Shown here in pieces: positions 36,897-45,965 of a stretch of DNA of 64,000 nt. The notes under the pieces were generated by a model. The model was not told where the DNA came from and made no database searches. It was given only the letters and a program-made list of their open reading frames with translations. Location: contig CAWFZT010000012.1 of NCBI GenBank assembly GCA_963820415.1, positions 124,001-188,000 of the forward strand, given 5' to 3'. The position numbers were made by a program, and so were the translations under genes. This stretch comes from CAWFZT01 sp963820415 (GTDB taxonomy: Bacteria; Chloroflexota; Anaerolineae; Anaerolineales; Anaerolineaceae). Position 1 is the first letter of the stretch. Each line of letters starts with the position of its first letter.

Positions 36897-39019
36897 TTAT
36901 TGATGGACCTTGTTCACATCAAAAGCGGCGCCGGTTCCATGGCACACATCGCAGGTCTCGATGCCTGAGGCAGTAGTCATCAGTTCATAATGGCCCTGGG
37001 CGTCAGTAGTGTCGTGGCAAGAAGAGCATACAGACCGGATCGGGAGAATGCTGCTGAGAATCGTTTTGCCATCTTTGCTGAAAGTTGTCGGTTGGATGCC
37101 CTTTGCCAGGGGCAGGCCATAGGTGCCGGGCAGGTGACAGGTCTGACAGGCCGCCAGGTTGCCTGGGAAGACGACATCGCTAAAGTCGGCGGTGTAGTGC
37201 CTTTGCCCCACACTGTAAACGGTTGTTGCTCGAGGGATGCGCCGCTGTGCAACCCGTGGATCAAGACGCGGAAGGCTATAGATTGCGGGGCTCCCATATT
37301 GGCAGGGCGAGTGGCAATGTCGGATGTGGCCGGATTGTGGCAAAGAACGCAATACTCTGTGTTTTGGCGAATACCGCCGTGTGCAGCCAGGTTATTATGG
37401 CAAGAGTCGCATTTATTGCGATCTATCACCTGGCGCCGTGGATCCGCCTTACCACCATCCAGGGCGACATAAGCGACAGGATTGAACCCGGCGTCCCGCA
37501 CGGGGTCTTTTACCCCGTTGATCGTCTCCATCACATAGCCTTCCATGCCCACTGCGTAAGTTCCTGTGGAATCAGCAGGGATTTTATATTGGAAAGTATA
37601 TTTGAAGGCGTCGTTGCCAGCATCGGCAATACCCTGCAAAGGTGTGGCAGGTTTGCGAATGGCAATCTCAGTCACACGGTTTACATAATCGCTGGTGGGG
37701 CCGGCCAGGGTAAAAGCAAGATAATCCATATCTGCCGGTGCGATTGATTTACCGCTGTTATCTGAGACTTTAAACGTCACTACAGGCAAGCTGCCTGGCT
37801 TAGCGGAATCGATGCTGACGATTTCGAGCTTGACGCCCTTAAGTTGTTTTGAACTGGTTGGGATGGTATGGGCGCCGGTGATGGAGGCGTCGAATTCGTC
37901 ACCCTCGGCCGGATGGCAGGCAGAGCATTTGCTGTCATCGGTAACTGCTTTGCCGGGATGATTTTCACCGGTGGTCAGATTTACATTGTCATGGCAGGAT
38001 GTACAGGCTGCGCCGTTCGGATGGGTTTTATAGGCGTCGCTTTGGGCGCCCCCGGTATGGCAGGTGGTGCAGTTACGCGTATCCTGGGGCCAGGTGATAG
38101 CCGAAAAATCCGCAACAGTCTGAGAGTGTCCAACGATGTAATAGGGTGTTCCGGCAACCACACTGGGAAGGGCTGAACCAGAATGGATACGATGGATCAA
38201 CACTTTAAAATCGACTGTGTTGCCAGTTTCCGGATCAGTGTTTTGGTCAGTGTGGCAGGAGAGGCACATTTCTACCATTCGCCGGGTACCCCCATGCCCT
38301 TCCAACGGATTATGGCAGCTTTGACAGGCTTCGGTTGTTACTTCTTGAAGGCCAACGACTGGCGTGCCGCTTGCCGGGACGAACATGTAAATATCGTTGG
38401 CCACGCTGGCTCGGTTATCTTTGTAGGCATAGATGCCAACTACCGTGGTCAACTGGGGCTCGGCTGGAGAGCTCAGGGCATTGGTAAACGTGTAACTGGC
38501 CGTACCATCGGAATTGTCTACCCAGGTTCCACCTGTTTCAGCATAAGATTGGCTGGCCTTCGCCAGTGCAGGCTGTTTGGTTTCGCCCTTATAAGTATAT
38601 GGAGCCCCGGCCACATCATGTACCAACAAGCTGTGGTATTTGCTCAGACCAGTGGCCGGGTCGGTAAGAATTTGGGCCACAGTAAACCCGTAGCCTTCCA
38701 GGGCTTTCGATTTCACCGGGCGCCCAACTGCGTCGGTAATGGTCAGAGTAACCACTGGTTTGTTATCGGCAGGGATGATTACCTGGCTGATCTTAGCGAT
38801 CAGTCCATTTCCTGGAACGGTCAGGGCAGCATTTTGGGGAGCGGCTGCTCCTGCCGGACCGGCCGGGCCAACAGGTCCAGGAGGGCCGACAGGACCTGCT
38901 GAACCTGGTTGTCCCGTGGCGCCTGCCGGACTTGGCTGCGCGCTACAACCCGTGAACAAGAATACTACTCCGATAACAATCGTCGCAAGTACCACCCATC
39001 GGACGATCCTGGTCTCCAT
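36897..39019 (-). CDS. decaheme OmcA/MtrC-type c cytochrome lipoprotein with collagen-like neck, frameshifted near 37235
   Basis: The main frame (39019-36980) has a lipobox (FLFTGC, Cys25) and then a collagen-like Gly-X-Y stretch at residues about 33-58 rich in GPxG. Two similar modules follow, each a beta-domain then heme motifs. CxxCH motifs lie at residues about 232, 252, 317, 339, 365, 537 and 557. Three more (CQTCH, CSSCH, CDVCH) are in another frame that ends at 36897. A shift near 37223-37245 joins them, restoring HYTADFSDVVFPGN, the counterpart of TVADFSAITWPQD in module one. Total ten hemes, as in OmcA/MtrC proteins of metal reducers. AGGAG precedes the ATG. It heads the respiratory operon. 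Confidence 0.9.
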
Positions 39020-39222
39020 ATCAATCTCCTGATTGGATCCAATATTTATCAGAACAAGCCTTCATCCATGTTGCTCTTGACCATTACAGGCAAACAAAAA
39101 TCGCGGTCTTTTGTAAAAACTTAGGGTAATATATATTAATAGTTTATAACATAATGTTCCGTCATTATTCCGTTTCAAATTGTCTCATTTGTGTCTTTTT
39201 CAATAAAATGAATTTATTGGAG

Positions 39223-39231
39223 TGCTATAAT
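39223..39231 (+). promoter_or_regulatory. extended -10 promoter of the two-component pair
   Basis: TGCTATAAT fits the extended -10 pattern TGnTATAAT exactly, ending 19 bases before the kinase ATG at 39251. No clear -35 is seen, which is normal for extended -10 promoters. The 230-base divergent region also has an AT-rich block around 39130-39150 that may hold the promoter of the decaheme operon. Confidence 0.5.
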
Positions 39232-39250
39232 CGTCATTGAGGCAAAATAG

Positions 39251-40384
39251 ATGACTGGTGGTATTGAACCGTTGGATGAAAAATTTAGGCATTGGCGGGA
39301 TCCTCGCTTCATCCTCAGGATCATTCAAATTGTCCTTCCACTGACCTTATTTGGGATTGTTTTTGCCTCCGAAGCCCAAGAGCATCTTTCTGGTGGTTTG
39401 CTATCAGAGGGTTCACATTTTGTCACCGAGGTTCTCTTTTTTGGGGTCCTGGGCCCGGCTTTCCTTTACCTGGGATTTTCTTATATCCAGAAGTTAATGA
39501 AAGAACAGATCGAAGCCAAAGACAAGGTAGAAAAGCTCAACCTGGATTTGGAAGCCCTGTGTGCCAGTCGTACAGAAGCATTGGAGCAGCGTAATGTTGA
39601 GTTAATCAAAGCCAATAATGAGCTAAAAGAATTAGATCATATGAAATCGGATTTTGTGGCGCTTGTGAGCCATGAGCTACGCGCCCCGTTGACAGTTTTA
39701 AATGGCAGTTTGGAAATTGCCGTCCAACAGGCAGAGGCCCTACCGCTGCCTACCCGCCGGATCCTCGAGGTCATGGCACGGGAGAGCGATCGTTTGACCC
39801 ACCTGGTGCAGACGATCCTCGATCTTTCACGGTTGGAAGCTGGCAAGCTCCCCCTCACCCTGGGACCTGTGGCCGTGTTACCCATCCTGGAGCATGTGGC
39901 TGAATCAGTCCTGGTGCATAGTGGCCGGCCCGTAAAATGGGATGTTGAGAAGGATCTTCCGCCCGTTTGGGCAGACGAAACTTATATGGAAGAAATTGTC
40001 AGCAACCTGGTTCGAAACGCAGATAAGTATTCGCAACCACATAGGCCGATCCATTTCACCGTCCGGGCAGACAAAGGCTATGTTTCGATAAGTGTGATCG
40101 ATCATGGGCCAGGAATACCAGCGGAGATCAAAGACCACCTGTTCGAGCGTTTTTACCGGGGAAAGTCTATTGAAAATACTACACCGGGCTGGGGATTGGG
40201 GTTGTATTTCGCGCGTAAATTAGCTGAAGCTCAAGGGGGAAGTATTACTCTTCGTTCTCCTTGCTGGGAGGATGAAAAAGGCCCAGGCGCGCAGTTCACT
40301 GTAACCCTCAAGGTTACCGAAATCCCTGAAGGGAAAGAAGAAGCGGAGGAAGGGAGCCATGGCCGAGATCTTAATCATCGATGA
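39251..40384 (+). CDS. membrane sensor histidine kinase
   Basis: A 377-residue kinase. Two spans near residues 18-38 and 58-80 enclose a short external loop, followed by a coiled coil (about 85-130). The phosphorylated His is in FVALVSHELRAPLTVLNGS (HisKA). ATP-binding boxes follow: EIVSNLVRNADKYS (N), VIDHGPGIP (G1) and GWGLGLYFARKLAEAQGG (G2). The small sensor loop suggests it detects a membrane or redox state. The gene is divergent from the decaheme respiratory operon and overlaps its response regulator by 26 bases, so it is the likely regulator of that operon. Confidence 0.92.
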   Translation: MTGGIEPLDEKFRHWRDPRFILRIIQIVLPLTLFGIVFASEAQEHLSGGLLSEGSHFVTEVLFFGVLGPAFLYLGFSYIQKLMKEQIEAKDKVEKLNLDLEALCASRTEALEQRNVELIKANNELKELDHMKSDFVALVSHELRAPLTVLNGSLEIAVQQAEALPLPTRRILEVMARESDRLTHLVQTILDLSRLEAGKLPLTLGPVAVLPILEHVAESVLVHSGRPVKWDVEKDLPPVWADETYMEEIVSNLVRNADKYSQPHRPIHFTVRADKGYVSISVIDHGPGIPAEIKDHLFERFYRGKSIENTTPGWGLGLYFARKLAEAQGGSITLRSPCWEDEKGPGAQFTVTLKVTEIPEGKEEAEEGSHGRDLNHR

Positions 40385-41036
40385 CGACCAGGCCCTAACC
40401 CAATTGTTAGGTGATTACCTGGTTGGGCAAGGTTACACGACCAGGAGCGCCAACGATGGCCACGCAGGGCTGTGCGCCCTTTTTGAGCGTAAACCGGCCT
40501 TGATTCTCCTCGATATTAATATGCCCAATCGAGATGGGATTGAGACTCTGACCCGCATTCGGGAGGTGAGCGAAGTCCCAATCATTATGCTTACTGCCTA
40601 TGTTGAGGAGAATACGGTACTGCGCAGCTTTTCTTTAGGTGTTGACGATTACGTGACCAAGCCTTTTTCTTTTGCACAGTTGGCGGCGCGGATCCACGCG
40701 GTACTTAACCGGGGCAATAAAAATGATCCAGATGAGGATGAGCTGCGGACGGCCGACTTGATCGTGCATTTGAAATCCAAGCGCGTCGTGCGGAACGGGG
40801 AGCTGCTCACATTGACGCCCACGGAATTTAAGCTCCTCACGGCGATTATGCGGCGATCCGGAGAAGTAGTCTCGGTAGACGATCTGGTACACGAAGTCTG
40901 GGGGCAACAATACGTTGGGGAGATCGGATATGTACGCCGTTATATCTGGCACCTGCGCCAGAAAATCGAGCCCGATCCGGACAATCCACGGTATTTATAC
41001 AACGAACGCGGTTATGGGTATCGCGTTCAAAGCTAA
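40359..41036 (+). CDS. OmpR/PhoB-family response regulator
   Basis: A 225-residue regulator. The receiver domain has the acidic pair IIDDDQ, the phosphoacceptor Asp in LILLDINMPNRDG, the Thr/Ser in IIMLTAYVEE and the Lys in DDYVTKPFSF. The C-terminal winged helix reads LTLTPTEFKLLTAIMRRSGEVV and YVRRYIWHLRQKIEPDP. GGAGGAAGGGAG precedes the ATG, and the start lies inside the kinase gene, so the two are translated together. It probably binds in the divergent region 39020-39250. Confidence 0.93.
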   Translation: MAEILIIDDDQALTQLLGDYLVGQGYTTRSANDGHAGLCALFERKPALILLDINMPNRDGIETLTRIREVSEVPIIMLTAYVEENTVLRSFSLGVDDYVTKPFSFAQLAARIHAVLNRGNKNDPDEDELRTADLIVHLKSKRVVRNGELLTLTPTEFKLLTAIMRRSGEVVSVDDLVHEVWGQQYVGEIGYVRRYIWHLRQKIEPDPDNPRYLYNERGYGYRVQS

Positions 41037-41246
41037 TACTTTCGATTTTGATGAATAATTTTCTGGTTTTTCTCTTTTAGGTTTTTCGGCCTGGATTTTC
41101 TAGCGTGACTGTTCCACAGAATACTTCAGTTTGCGGGGATATTGCTGCCAACACCTCCAGAATAGCTGCCAGTAACGCCTACGTGGTCTGTACTCTCATG
41201 GTTATAATCGGTCCACCTGTTGTTCGATTCCTTTGGAGGTCCAACT

Positions 41247-41477
41247 TTACCCTTTAAGGAGTTGTTGCGAAGCCAACATGGTTAGATAAGGCTCATTGAG
41301 GTTTTCAGTCACTTTATGAACGGATTCTCGTTCTACAAGGTAAGAGACGAGATCGTAAACAGCCGCTAATTCATCGGGAGGTAATTTCTTCAGCCGTTCA
41401 ACAATCTTTGGGATCGAAACAGTAATCAAATTGATATTCCAGATCAGTGAAATATGATCTATACGATTATTATACAT
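41247..41477 (-). pseudogene. truncated antitoxin-like protein
   Basis: A 76-residue frame whose core IPKIVERLKKLPPDELAAVY and DLVSYLVERES is typical of small antitoxins of the DUF2281 / MazE-like group; the true start may be a TTG at 41429. Such proteins usually end LASEELLRRDW..PEEDEAW. Here LASQQLLKG is followed by a stop, and a weak echo of the expected tail (SWTSKGIEQQVDRL) continues in frame after it. So the C-terminus, which usually binds the toxin, appears lost. No toxin gene is adjacent. Confidence 0.45.
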
Positions 41478-41565
41478 CGTTGAGTTGTTACTAAACGGTT
41501 TTCAGGATAATGCGGAATTGATGATATTCTTTACGGAGGTGATCCTTGGTTGAAGAAAGAAAATT

Positions 41566-41916
41566 TGGAAATTTGCAATTACATCAAATTACTGTCAAAA
41601 TCTCCGATGCATCCTGTAAAAATCGCTCTCACCCAGATATGGCGTGTGCCGGTCCTAAGACCGGCACATCTAGGCACCCAAACATCGGGCGTATATGATC
41701 CACCAGGGACTTGAACCCTGAACCCACTAATTAAGAGTTGACCCTTTATCCACTTACCCCGTATATATGGTTAATTGCGTCTATTTAACCCCCAGAAGTG
41801 GTGGTCATTTGTCTCTTTTTTATACGTGTAGAGGGTTCTATGTAATATTGCACCAAATTGCACCCAATTTTTTAGCTGGAAAGCAACCAGTGATCTCTGT
41901 CCAAGAGTGTTGACCC
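41566..41916 (-). repeat. 350-bp structured repeat, copy A, with tRNA-Lys 3' half
   Basis: Homologous to 56673-57029 over its whole length, in the same orientation, with scattered substitutions. It contains a hairpin (arms TGTGCCGGTC at 41645-41654 and its complement at 41659-41668), then on the minus strand a 42-base segment (41696-41737) that equals the 3' half of a tRNA-Lys(CUU): anticodon-loop CTCTTAATC, T-arm CAGGGTTCAAGTCCCTG and acceptor end TGGATCA. The 5' half of the tRNA is absent. The last 100 bases also occur as copy C. tRNA 3' halves are the usual attachment sites of integrating elements. Confidence 0.75.
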
Positions 41917-42499
41917 AGTTATAAAGGGCCATTATCTTGATTTCTGTATTTAATTTCTTTAAGAATCGGAAATTTCGACCTACTGATACCAAGCAAATTT
42001 AGAGCAATTGTACTATTGCACATATTGGTATGGGCGGGATACATGCGTACCTGTGGTAGTTATCGGGTGTCTACAGGGGATGTTTTGGATGGTTTTTACT
42101 GGCGTGACTATCAAATTATTGTCAAAACAGAATCAAACATCCATTCACTCATTGTCAAAAGACTAGCCAAGTTTTATTTTAAACCTGGCAGGTCTTGTTC
42201 TAATGCCTTTATCAGGCCATGCCCTCTTACAAGGGAAGAGCGAACTCGCAATCTAATGATTCGAAGTCAGTACAGCATGCTTAGATACGGTGGACACCAA
42301 TCCAATCTGCATGGCCGAAGTTACCGATAACCCTCGCCAGAAGCAGAGCAGCATCGACTGCCTTGACGTCGAGTGGCCGGTCATCCGGCAGGGTTTGTTT
42401 GCCTGCCCGTTCAATGGCTACCAGGTGAAGGTCAGCCTGTCGACCCTGGGCGAGCAGGCCGGGCTGTATTGGGCGGCGTCCTTGTGGGAATGAGACCGG
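41917..42499. other. gene-poor stretch after repeat A
   Basis: About 580 bases without a recognisable gene. A plus-strand frame at about 42308-42493 (ending GLYWAASLWE) has protein-like composition and ends seven bases before the permease stop. I cannot assign it and it may be the tail of a lost gene. Confidence 0.35.
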
Positions 42500-43390
42500 T
42501 TACCCCTTCATACCTGACAAAACCACGCCGCGGATGAATTGGCGCTGCAGGACGATAAACAGGATCAGGATTGGGATCGACGCCAGGGTCGTCGCCGCCA
42601 TCAAATAGTTGAAAGAGGAGCCGTTCAAGTTCTGAAACTCGGTCAGCCCCAGGGCCACTGTGCGCATGTTCACCTGGGTGATTATGATCAAAGGCCAGAG
42701 CAGGTTATTCCAGCTGTCCAGAAAAGTGAAAATCCCCAGGGCAGACAGCGGGGCTTTGCACAAGGGGATGATGATCTGGAGATAGATGTTGAACTCGGAA
42801 GCGCCATCCATACGAGCGGCGTCGATCAGCTCATCCGGGATGGTGAGGATGAACTGGCGCATCAGGAATACCCCGAAAGCGCTCACTGCAGCGGGAATGA
42901 TCAGGCCTGAATAGGTGTTCAGCCAACCGAAGCCGCGTACCAGCACGAACAGGGCGATCATGATCACCTGGAAGGGGATCATCATCGTGCTCAACACCGA
43001 AATGAACAAGGTCTGCCTGCCCCAAAAATTGAACTTGGCAAAGCCGTAACCGGCCATGCTGGAAAACAGCAGGGTCAGGAAAGTGGTGCTGAGCCCCACA
43101 TACATGCTGTTGAAGAAATAGCGCCCAAAAGGAGCCAGTTGCATGGCGTTAACATAATTGTCAAAGTGAAAAACGCTGGGAAGCCATTGTACCGGCACGG
43201 TGAAAACTTCTGCCGAGGTCTTGAACGAGCTGGACAGCATCCATACCATCGGGAGCACCATCAAAACGCCACCCAATGCCAGCAAGAGGTAACCGATGCT
43301 GCTCAGGACCAGCCGTAAAAGGTTGAAGATGCCTTCGCGGCTGGTCACGTTGTAAGAACGCTTGAATACGTTGGCATTGGCCTTATACAT
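42500..43390 (-). CDS. sugar ABC transporter permease (MalG type), operon 3
   Basis: About 296 residues, six spans. It shows MVLPMVWMLSSSFKTSAEVF near the N-terminus and the EAA loop IDAARMDGASEFNIYLQIIIP, and ends RQFIRGVVLSGMKG. I use the second ATG (43390), 9 bases after GGAGG; the ATG three codons upstream touches the ribosome site. It overlaps the MalF-type gene's end. Third importer of this type in the window, again without an ATPase gene. Confidence 0.92.
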   Translation of the reverse strand: MYKANANVFKRSYNVTSREGIFNLLRLVLSSIGYLLLALGGVLMVLPMVWMLSSSFKTSAEVFTVPVQWLPSVFHFDNYVNAMQLAPFGRYFFNSMYVGLSTTFLTLLFSSMAGYGFAKFNFWGRQTLFISVLSTMMIPFQVIMIALFVLVRGFGWLNTYSGLIIPAAVSAFGVFLMRQFILTIPDELIDAARMDGASEFNIYLQIIIPLCKAPLSALGIFTFLDSWNNLLWPLIIITQVNMRTVALGLTEFQNLNGSSFNYLMAATTLASIPILILFIVLQRQFIRGVVLSGMKG

Positions 43391-44291
43391 AGCTGACATC
43401 CTCCGTACGGGTAACTTTCAATTGAAGCAGAGTCAGCACCATGATGATGATAAAAAGAACGACCGACAGGGCGGCGGCATACCCCATTTTCTGGAATTCA
43501 AAGGCATTCTGATAGACGTAAAGGGCGATCACGTCAGTGGCGTCGTTCGGCCCACCCCGCGTCATGACGTATTGGTAAGTGAAACCCTGGAAACTGTTGA
43601 TAAAGGTGATAGCGATCACGAAAAGGGTGGTCGGTTTGAGCAGCGGCAGTGTGATATTCCAGAAACGCGCCCAGGCGTTGGCGCCGTCGACTTTGGCCGA
43701 GTCATAAAACTCCGCCGGAATGGCCTGCAGCCCGGCGATGAACAGCACCATGTAGAACCCAATCGATTGCCAGATGTTGATGATAATGATTGCCACCGGC
43801 GCCAGGTTGCGGGTAGTCAACCAGAAGGGGGCAATTCCAAAAAGGATACCCAGGGTGGCGTTAATCGGCCCCAGCGGGTTATATAGGACCCGCCAGACCA
43901 TCGCCACTACCACACCGGCCATCACCAGCGGAGCAAAGTAGAGTGTACGCAGGAGGTTGCGTCCCCGGAAATCGCGTACGAACACCAGTCCCAGGGCGAG
44001 CGAGATGATCACGCGCAGAGCGCTGCCAAAGGCGTATACAAAAGTGTTCTTCAGGGAGACCAGGAAGCGCGGGTCTTTGATCATGGCGATATATTGAGCC
44101 AATCCGACGAATTTGGGAGCCTGGATCAGGTTGTAGTTGGTCAGGCTGTAGTACAACGCTGAAAACATCGGGTAGAAGCAGAAGATGACGAAGAATATAA
44201 GAGCGGGGGCGACAAAAAAGAGTCCCCACAGGCGCTGCCGGGTGTAAATGGTAAAAAAAGGTCGGTTTACAGGGGAGGTTAGATTGTCCAT
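43383..44291 (-). CDS. sugar ABC transporter permease (MalF type), operon 3
   Basis: A 302-residue six-span permease. It begins MDNLTSPVNRPFFTIYTRQR, its first span is GLFFVAPALIFFVIFCFYP and its EAA loop is YDSAKVDGANAWARFWNITLP. It is separated from the binding-protein gene by 72 bases that contain a perfect 29-base inverted repeat (44315-44343). No strong ribosome site is visible before the ATG. Confidence 0.92.
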   Translation of the reverse strand: MDNLTSPVNRPFFTIYTRQRLWGLFFVAPALIFFVIFCFYPMFSALYYSLTNYNLIQAPKFVGLAQYIAMIKDPRFLVSLKNTFVYAFGSALRVIISLALGLVFVRDFRGRNLLRTLYFAPLVMAGVVVAMVWRVLYNPLGPINATLGILFGIAPFWLTTRNLAPVAIIIINIWQSIGFYMVLFIAGLQAIPAEFYDSAKVDGANAWARFWNITLPLLKPTTLFVIAITFINSFQGFTYQYVMTRGGPNDATDVIALYVYQNAFEFQKMGYAAALSVVLFIIIMVLTLLQLKVTRTEDVSYV

Positions 44292-44314
44292 AATTTTGAT
44301 TATATTGTCAACAG

Positions 44315-44343
44315 ATAGGGGCGGGTCTCAGACCCGCCCCTAT
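44315..44343. repeat. perfect 29-bp inverted repeat (REP/MITE-like) between binding protein and permease, operon 3
   Basis: The arms ATAGGGGCGGGTCT are exact reverse complements around a single central base. GC-rich hairpins of this TAGGGGCGGG type are commonly dispersed in Chloroflexota and Cyanobacteria, so this may be a mobile repeat that has come to serve as an intercistronic stem-loop. It sits where stem-loops occur in the other two importer operons. Confidence 0.75.
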
Positions 44344-44363
44344 GTGTACAAGGGAAGGAAAGG

Positions 44364-45830
44364 CTATTGGCCCTGCAAAATGGCTGTAATTTCAGAGTTA
44401 GCCGTATCCAAAGCCTGCTTGACCGGTTCCTGCTCGGTCGTAACGCGCTGTAAAGCCCTTACGAGCGAGTCGATAATCTGCGAGTATTTGGGGTGCACAG
44501 GCATCCAGGGAGTACCTTGCATGTCCTTAACAAAGACGTCCAGGTGAGGAGTGTTCTTGAATGTGTCCGATTGCGACAGGGCGACGGTGGGCTGAAGCAA
44601 GGCGGCGTCTCTCAAATAGTCTTCAGGGTGCGAGCTGAGCTCCTTGATTAACATCTGGCAGGCCTGCTGCTTTTCGGGGCTGGAAGTGCTGTTGGTGAAC
44701 AGGCCATAGCCATAAACCAGGGCGCCGGTATTATTGATGGCATCTTTCCAGCGTGGCAATTGCACGACGGTATGGGTGTTGGCAGCTGGCGATTTTTGAG
44801 AGACGAGGTCAGCGCTAAACCAGGATCCGGAGATACCCATGGCTAATGAACTGTTGATGAAAGCCAGGTAGTAGCTGGTGTACTGAGGGCCGCCGAACTT
44901 GGATTTGTAGACCCAATCCTGGACGTACTGGAAGGTGCGGATCCAGGGGTCGGTATTGACAGTGGCAGCGGTCTGGTCGGCGTTCATGATCGTGCCGCCC
45001 AACTGGTAGGCCATGCCAGCCAGGGTGTTGATCGGGCCGGAGGCATCATCGGGCAGACCATAGATAAAGTCAAAGCCGCGTTGGGTAAGCACGCCGTTCT
45101 GAGTCTTCAGCAGTTTGGAATCGATGGCAAGCAAATCGTCCCAGGTCTTGGGGGCATCTTTGACCGGATCCAGCCCGGCGTCTGCGAACATTTTGGTATT
45201 CACAAAAAGGGAGTGGATGCTGACTTCGGTCGGGACGGCGAACAGCTTGCCTTTGTAAGTAAAGCCGCCCAGGGTGCCGGGAATGTAGGCTTTGACCAGG
45301 TCATCCACGGTGTTATAGCCAAACAGCTTGGGATCGAGGGGTAGGACCTGGTTGGCAGCCAGGAGAGCCCCGGCGCTGGAAGCGCGCAGGTTGAAGCAGT
45401 CTGGAGCGGCGTTGCCGGCATAAGCTGTGGTCAGCTTGGTCAGATAATCGGTATCGTTTCCGGGGCCGATGACGTAAGTGACGGTGATGTTGGGATGAGC
45501 AGCCTCGAAAGCCGCGATGAATTTGTCGTCGAGGGTTTCACGTGGTTTGAAATCGTGCGACCAGAAGGTGATTGTAACTGGCGCGGTAAGAGCGGCTTCG
45601 GTAGCAGTGGGTTGAGCGGCTGCCGTTGTGGCTGTAGGTTGAGCAGCCACCGTAGTGGCGGTTGGCTGGGCGGGGGAGGCAGTGGCCGGAGCGGCGGTTG
45701 GCTGTGCGGGGGCGGCAGTGGCCGGAGCGGCGGTTGGGGTAGCTGCCGGCTGGCAGGCGCCCAACAGGAGGCTGGCCAGGATCAATAGTGAAGTGACCAC
45801 GATAAATTTACGATACGCGTGTTGCGACAT
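44364..45830 (-). CDS. extracellular sugar-binding lipoprotein, operon 3
   Basis: About 488 residues. Signal peptide and lipobox (LILASLLLGAC) are followed by an unusually long low-complexity linker of about 55 residues made of TAAPA/AQPT repeats. The binding domain then starts VTITFWSHDFKPRETLDDKF and has PDCFNLRASSAGALLAANQV. I start at MSQHAYRKF (45830) because GGAGGAAGAAA precedes it. The linker may lift the receptor through a thick cell wall or S-layer. First gene of the operon; the ligand is unknown. Confidence 0.92.
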   Translation of the reverse strand: MSQHAYRKFIVVTSLLILASLLLGACQPAATPTAAPATAAPAQPTAAPATASPAQPTATTVAAQPTATTAAAQPTATEAALTAPVTITFWSHDFKPRETLDDKFIAAFEAAHPNITVTYVIGPGNDTDYLTKLTTAYAGNAAPDCFNLRASSAGALLAANQVLPLDPKLFGYNTVDDLVKAYIPGTLGGFTYKGKLFAVPTEVSIHSLFVNTKMFADAGLDPVKDAPKTWDDLLAIDSKLLKTQNGVLTQRGFDFIYGLPDDASGPINTLAGMAYQLGGTIMNADQTAATVNTDPWIRTFQYVQDWVYKSKFGGPQYTSYYLAFINSSLAMGISGSWFSADLVSQKSPAANTHTVVQLPRWKDAINNTGALVYGYGLFTNSTSSPEKQQACQMLIKELSSHPEDYLRDAALLQPTVALSQSDTFKNTPHLDVFVKDMQGTPWMPVHPKYSQIIDSLVRALQRVTTEQEPVKQALDTANSEITAILQGQ

Positions 45831-45965
45831 TTTCTTCCTCCAATCGTTATCAACGTTATTCAACAAGTGATTTAGACATTCCGGAGACATTCATCCAGTA
45901 GAAAAAACCGTCATCTTTCGATTAGATCACCTCCTCATCAGGAAAGGATATCCGGTAGGAGAATA

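Noticed and set aside
36990..37747. Plus-strand reading frames of 160-174 residues opposite the decaheme gene
   Set aside because: They are antisense to heme-motif coding sequence and composition follows the real gene.
41690..41770. Complete tRNA-Lys gene in the repeat
   Set aside because: Only the anticodon-to-acceptor 3' half fits; the sequence before the anticodon cannot pair with the acceptor end or form a D-arm, so it is a fragment.
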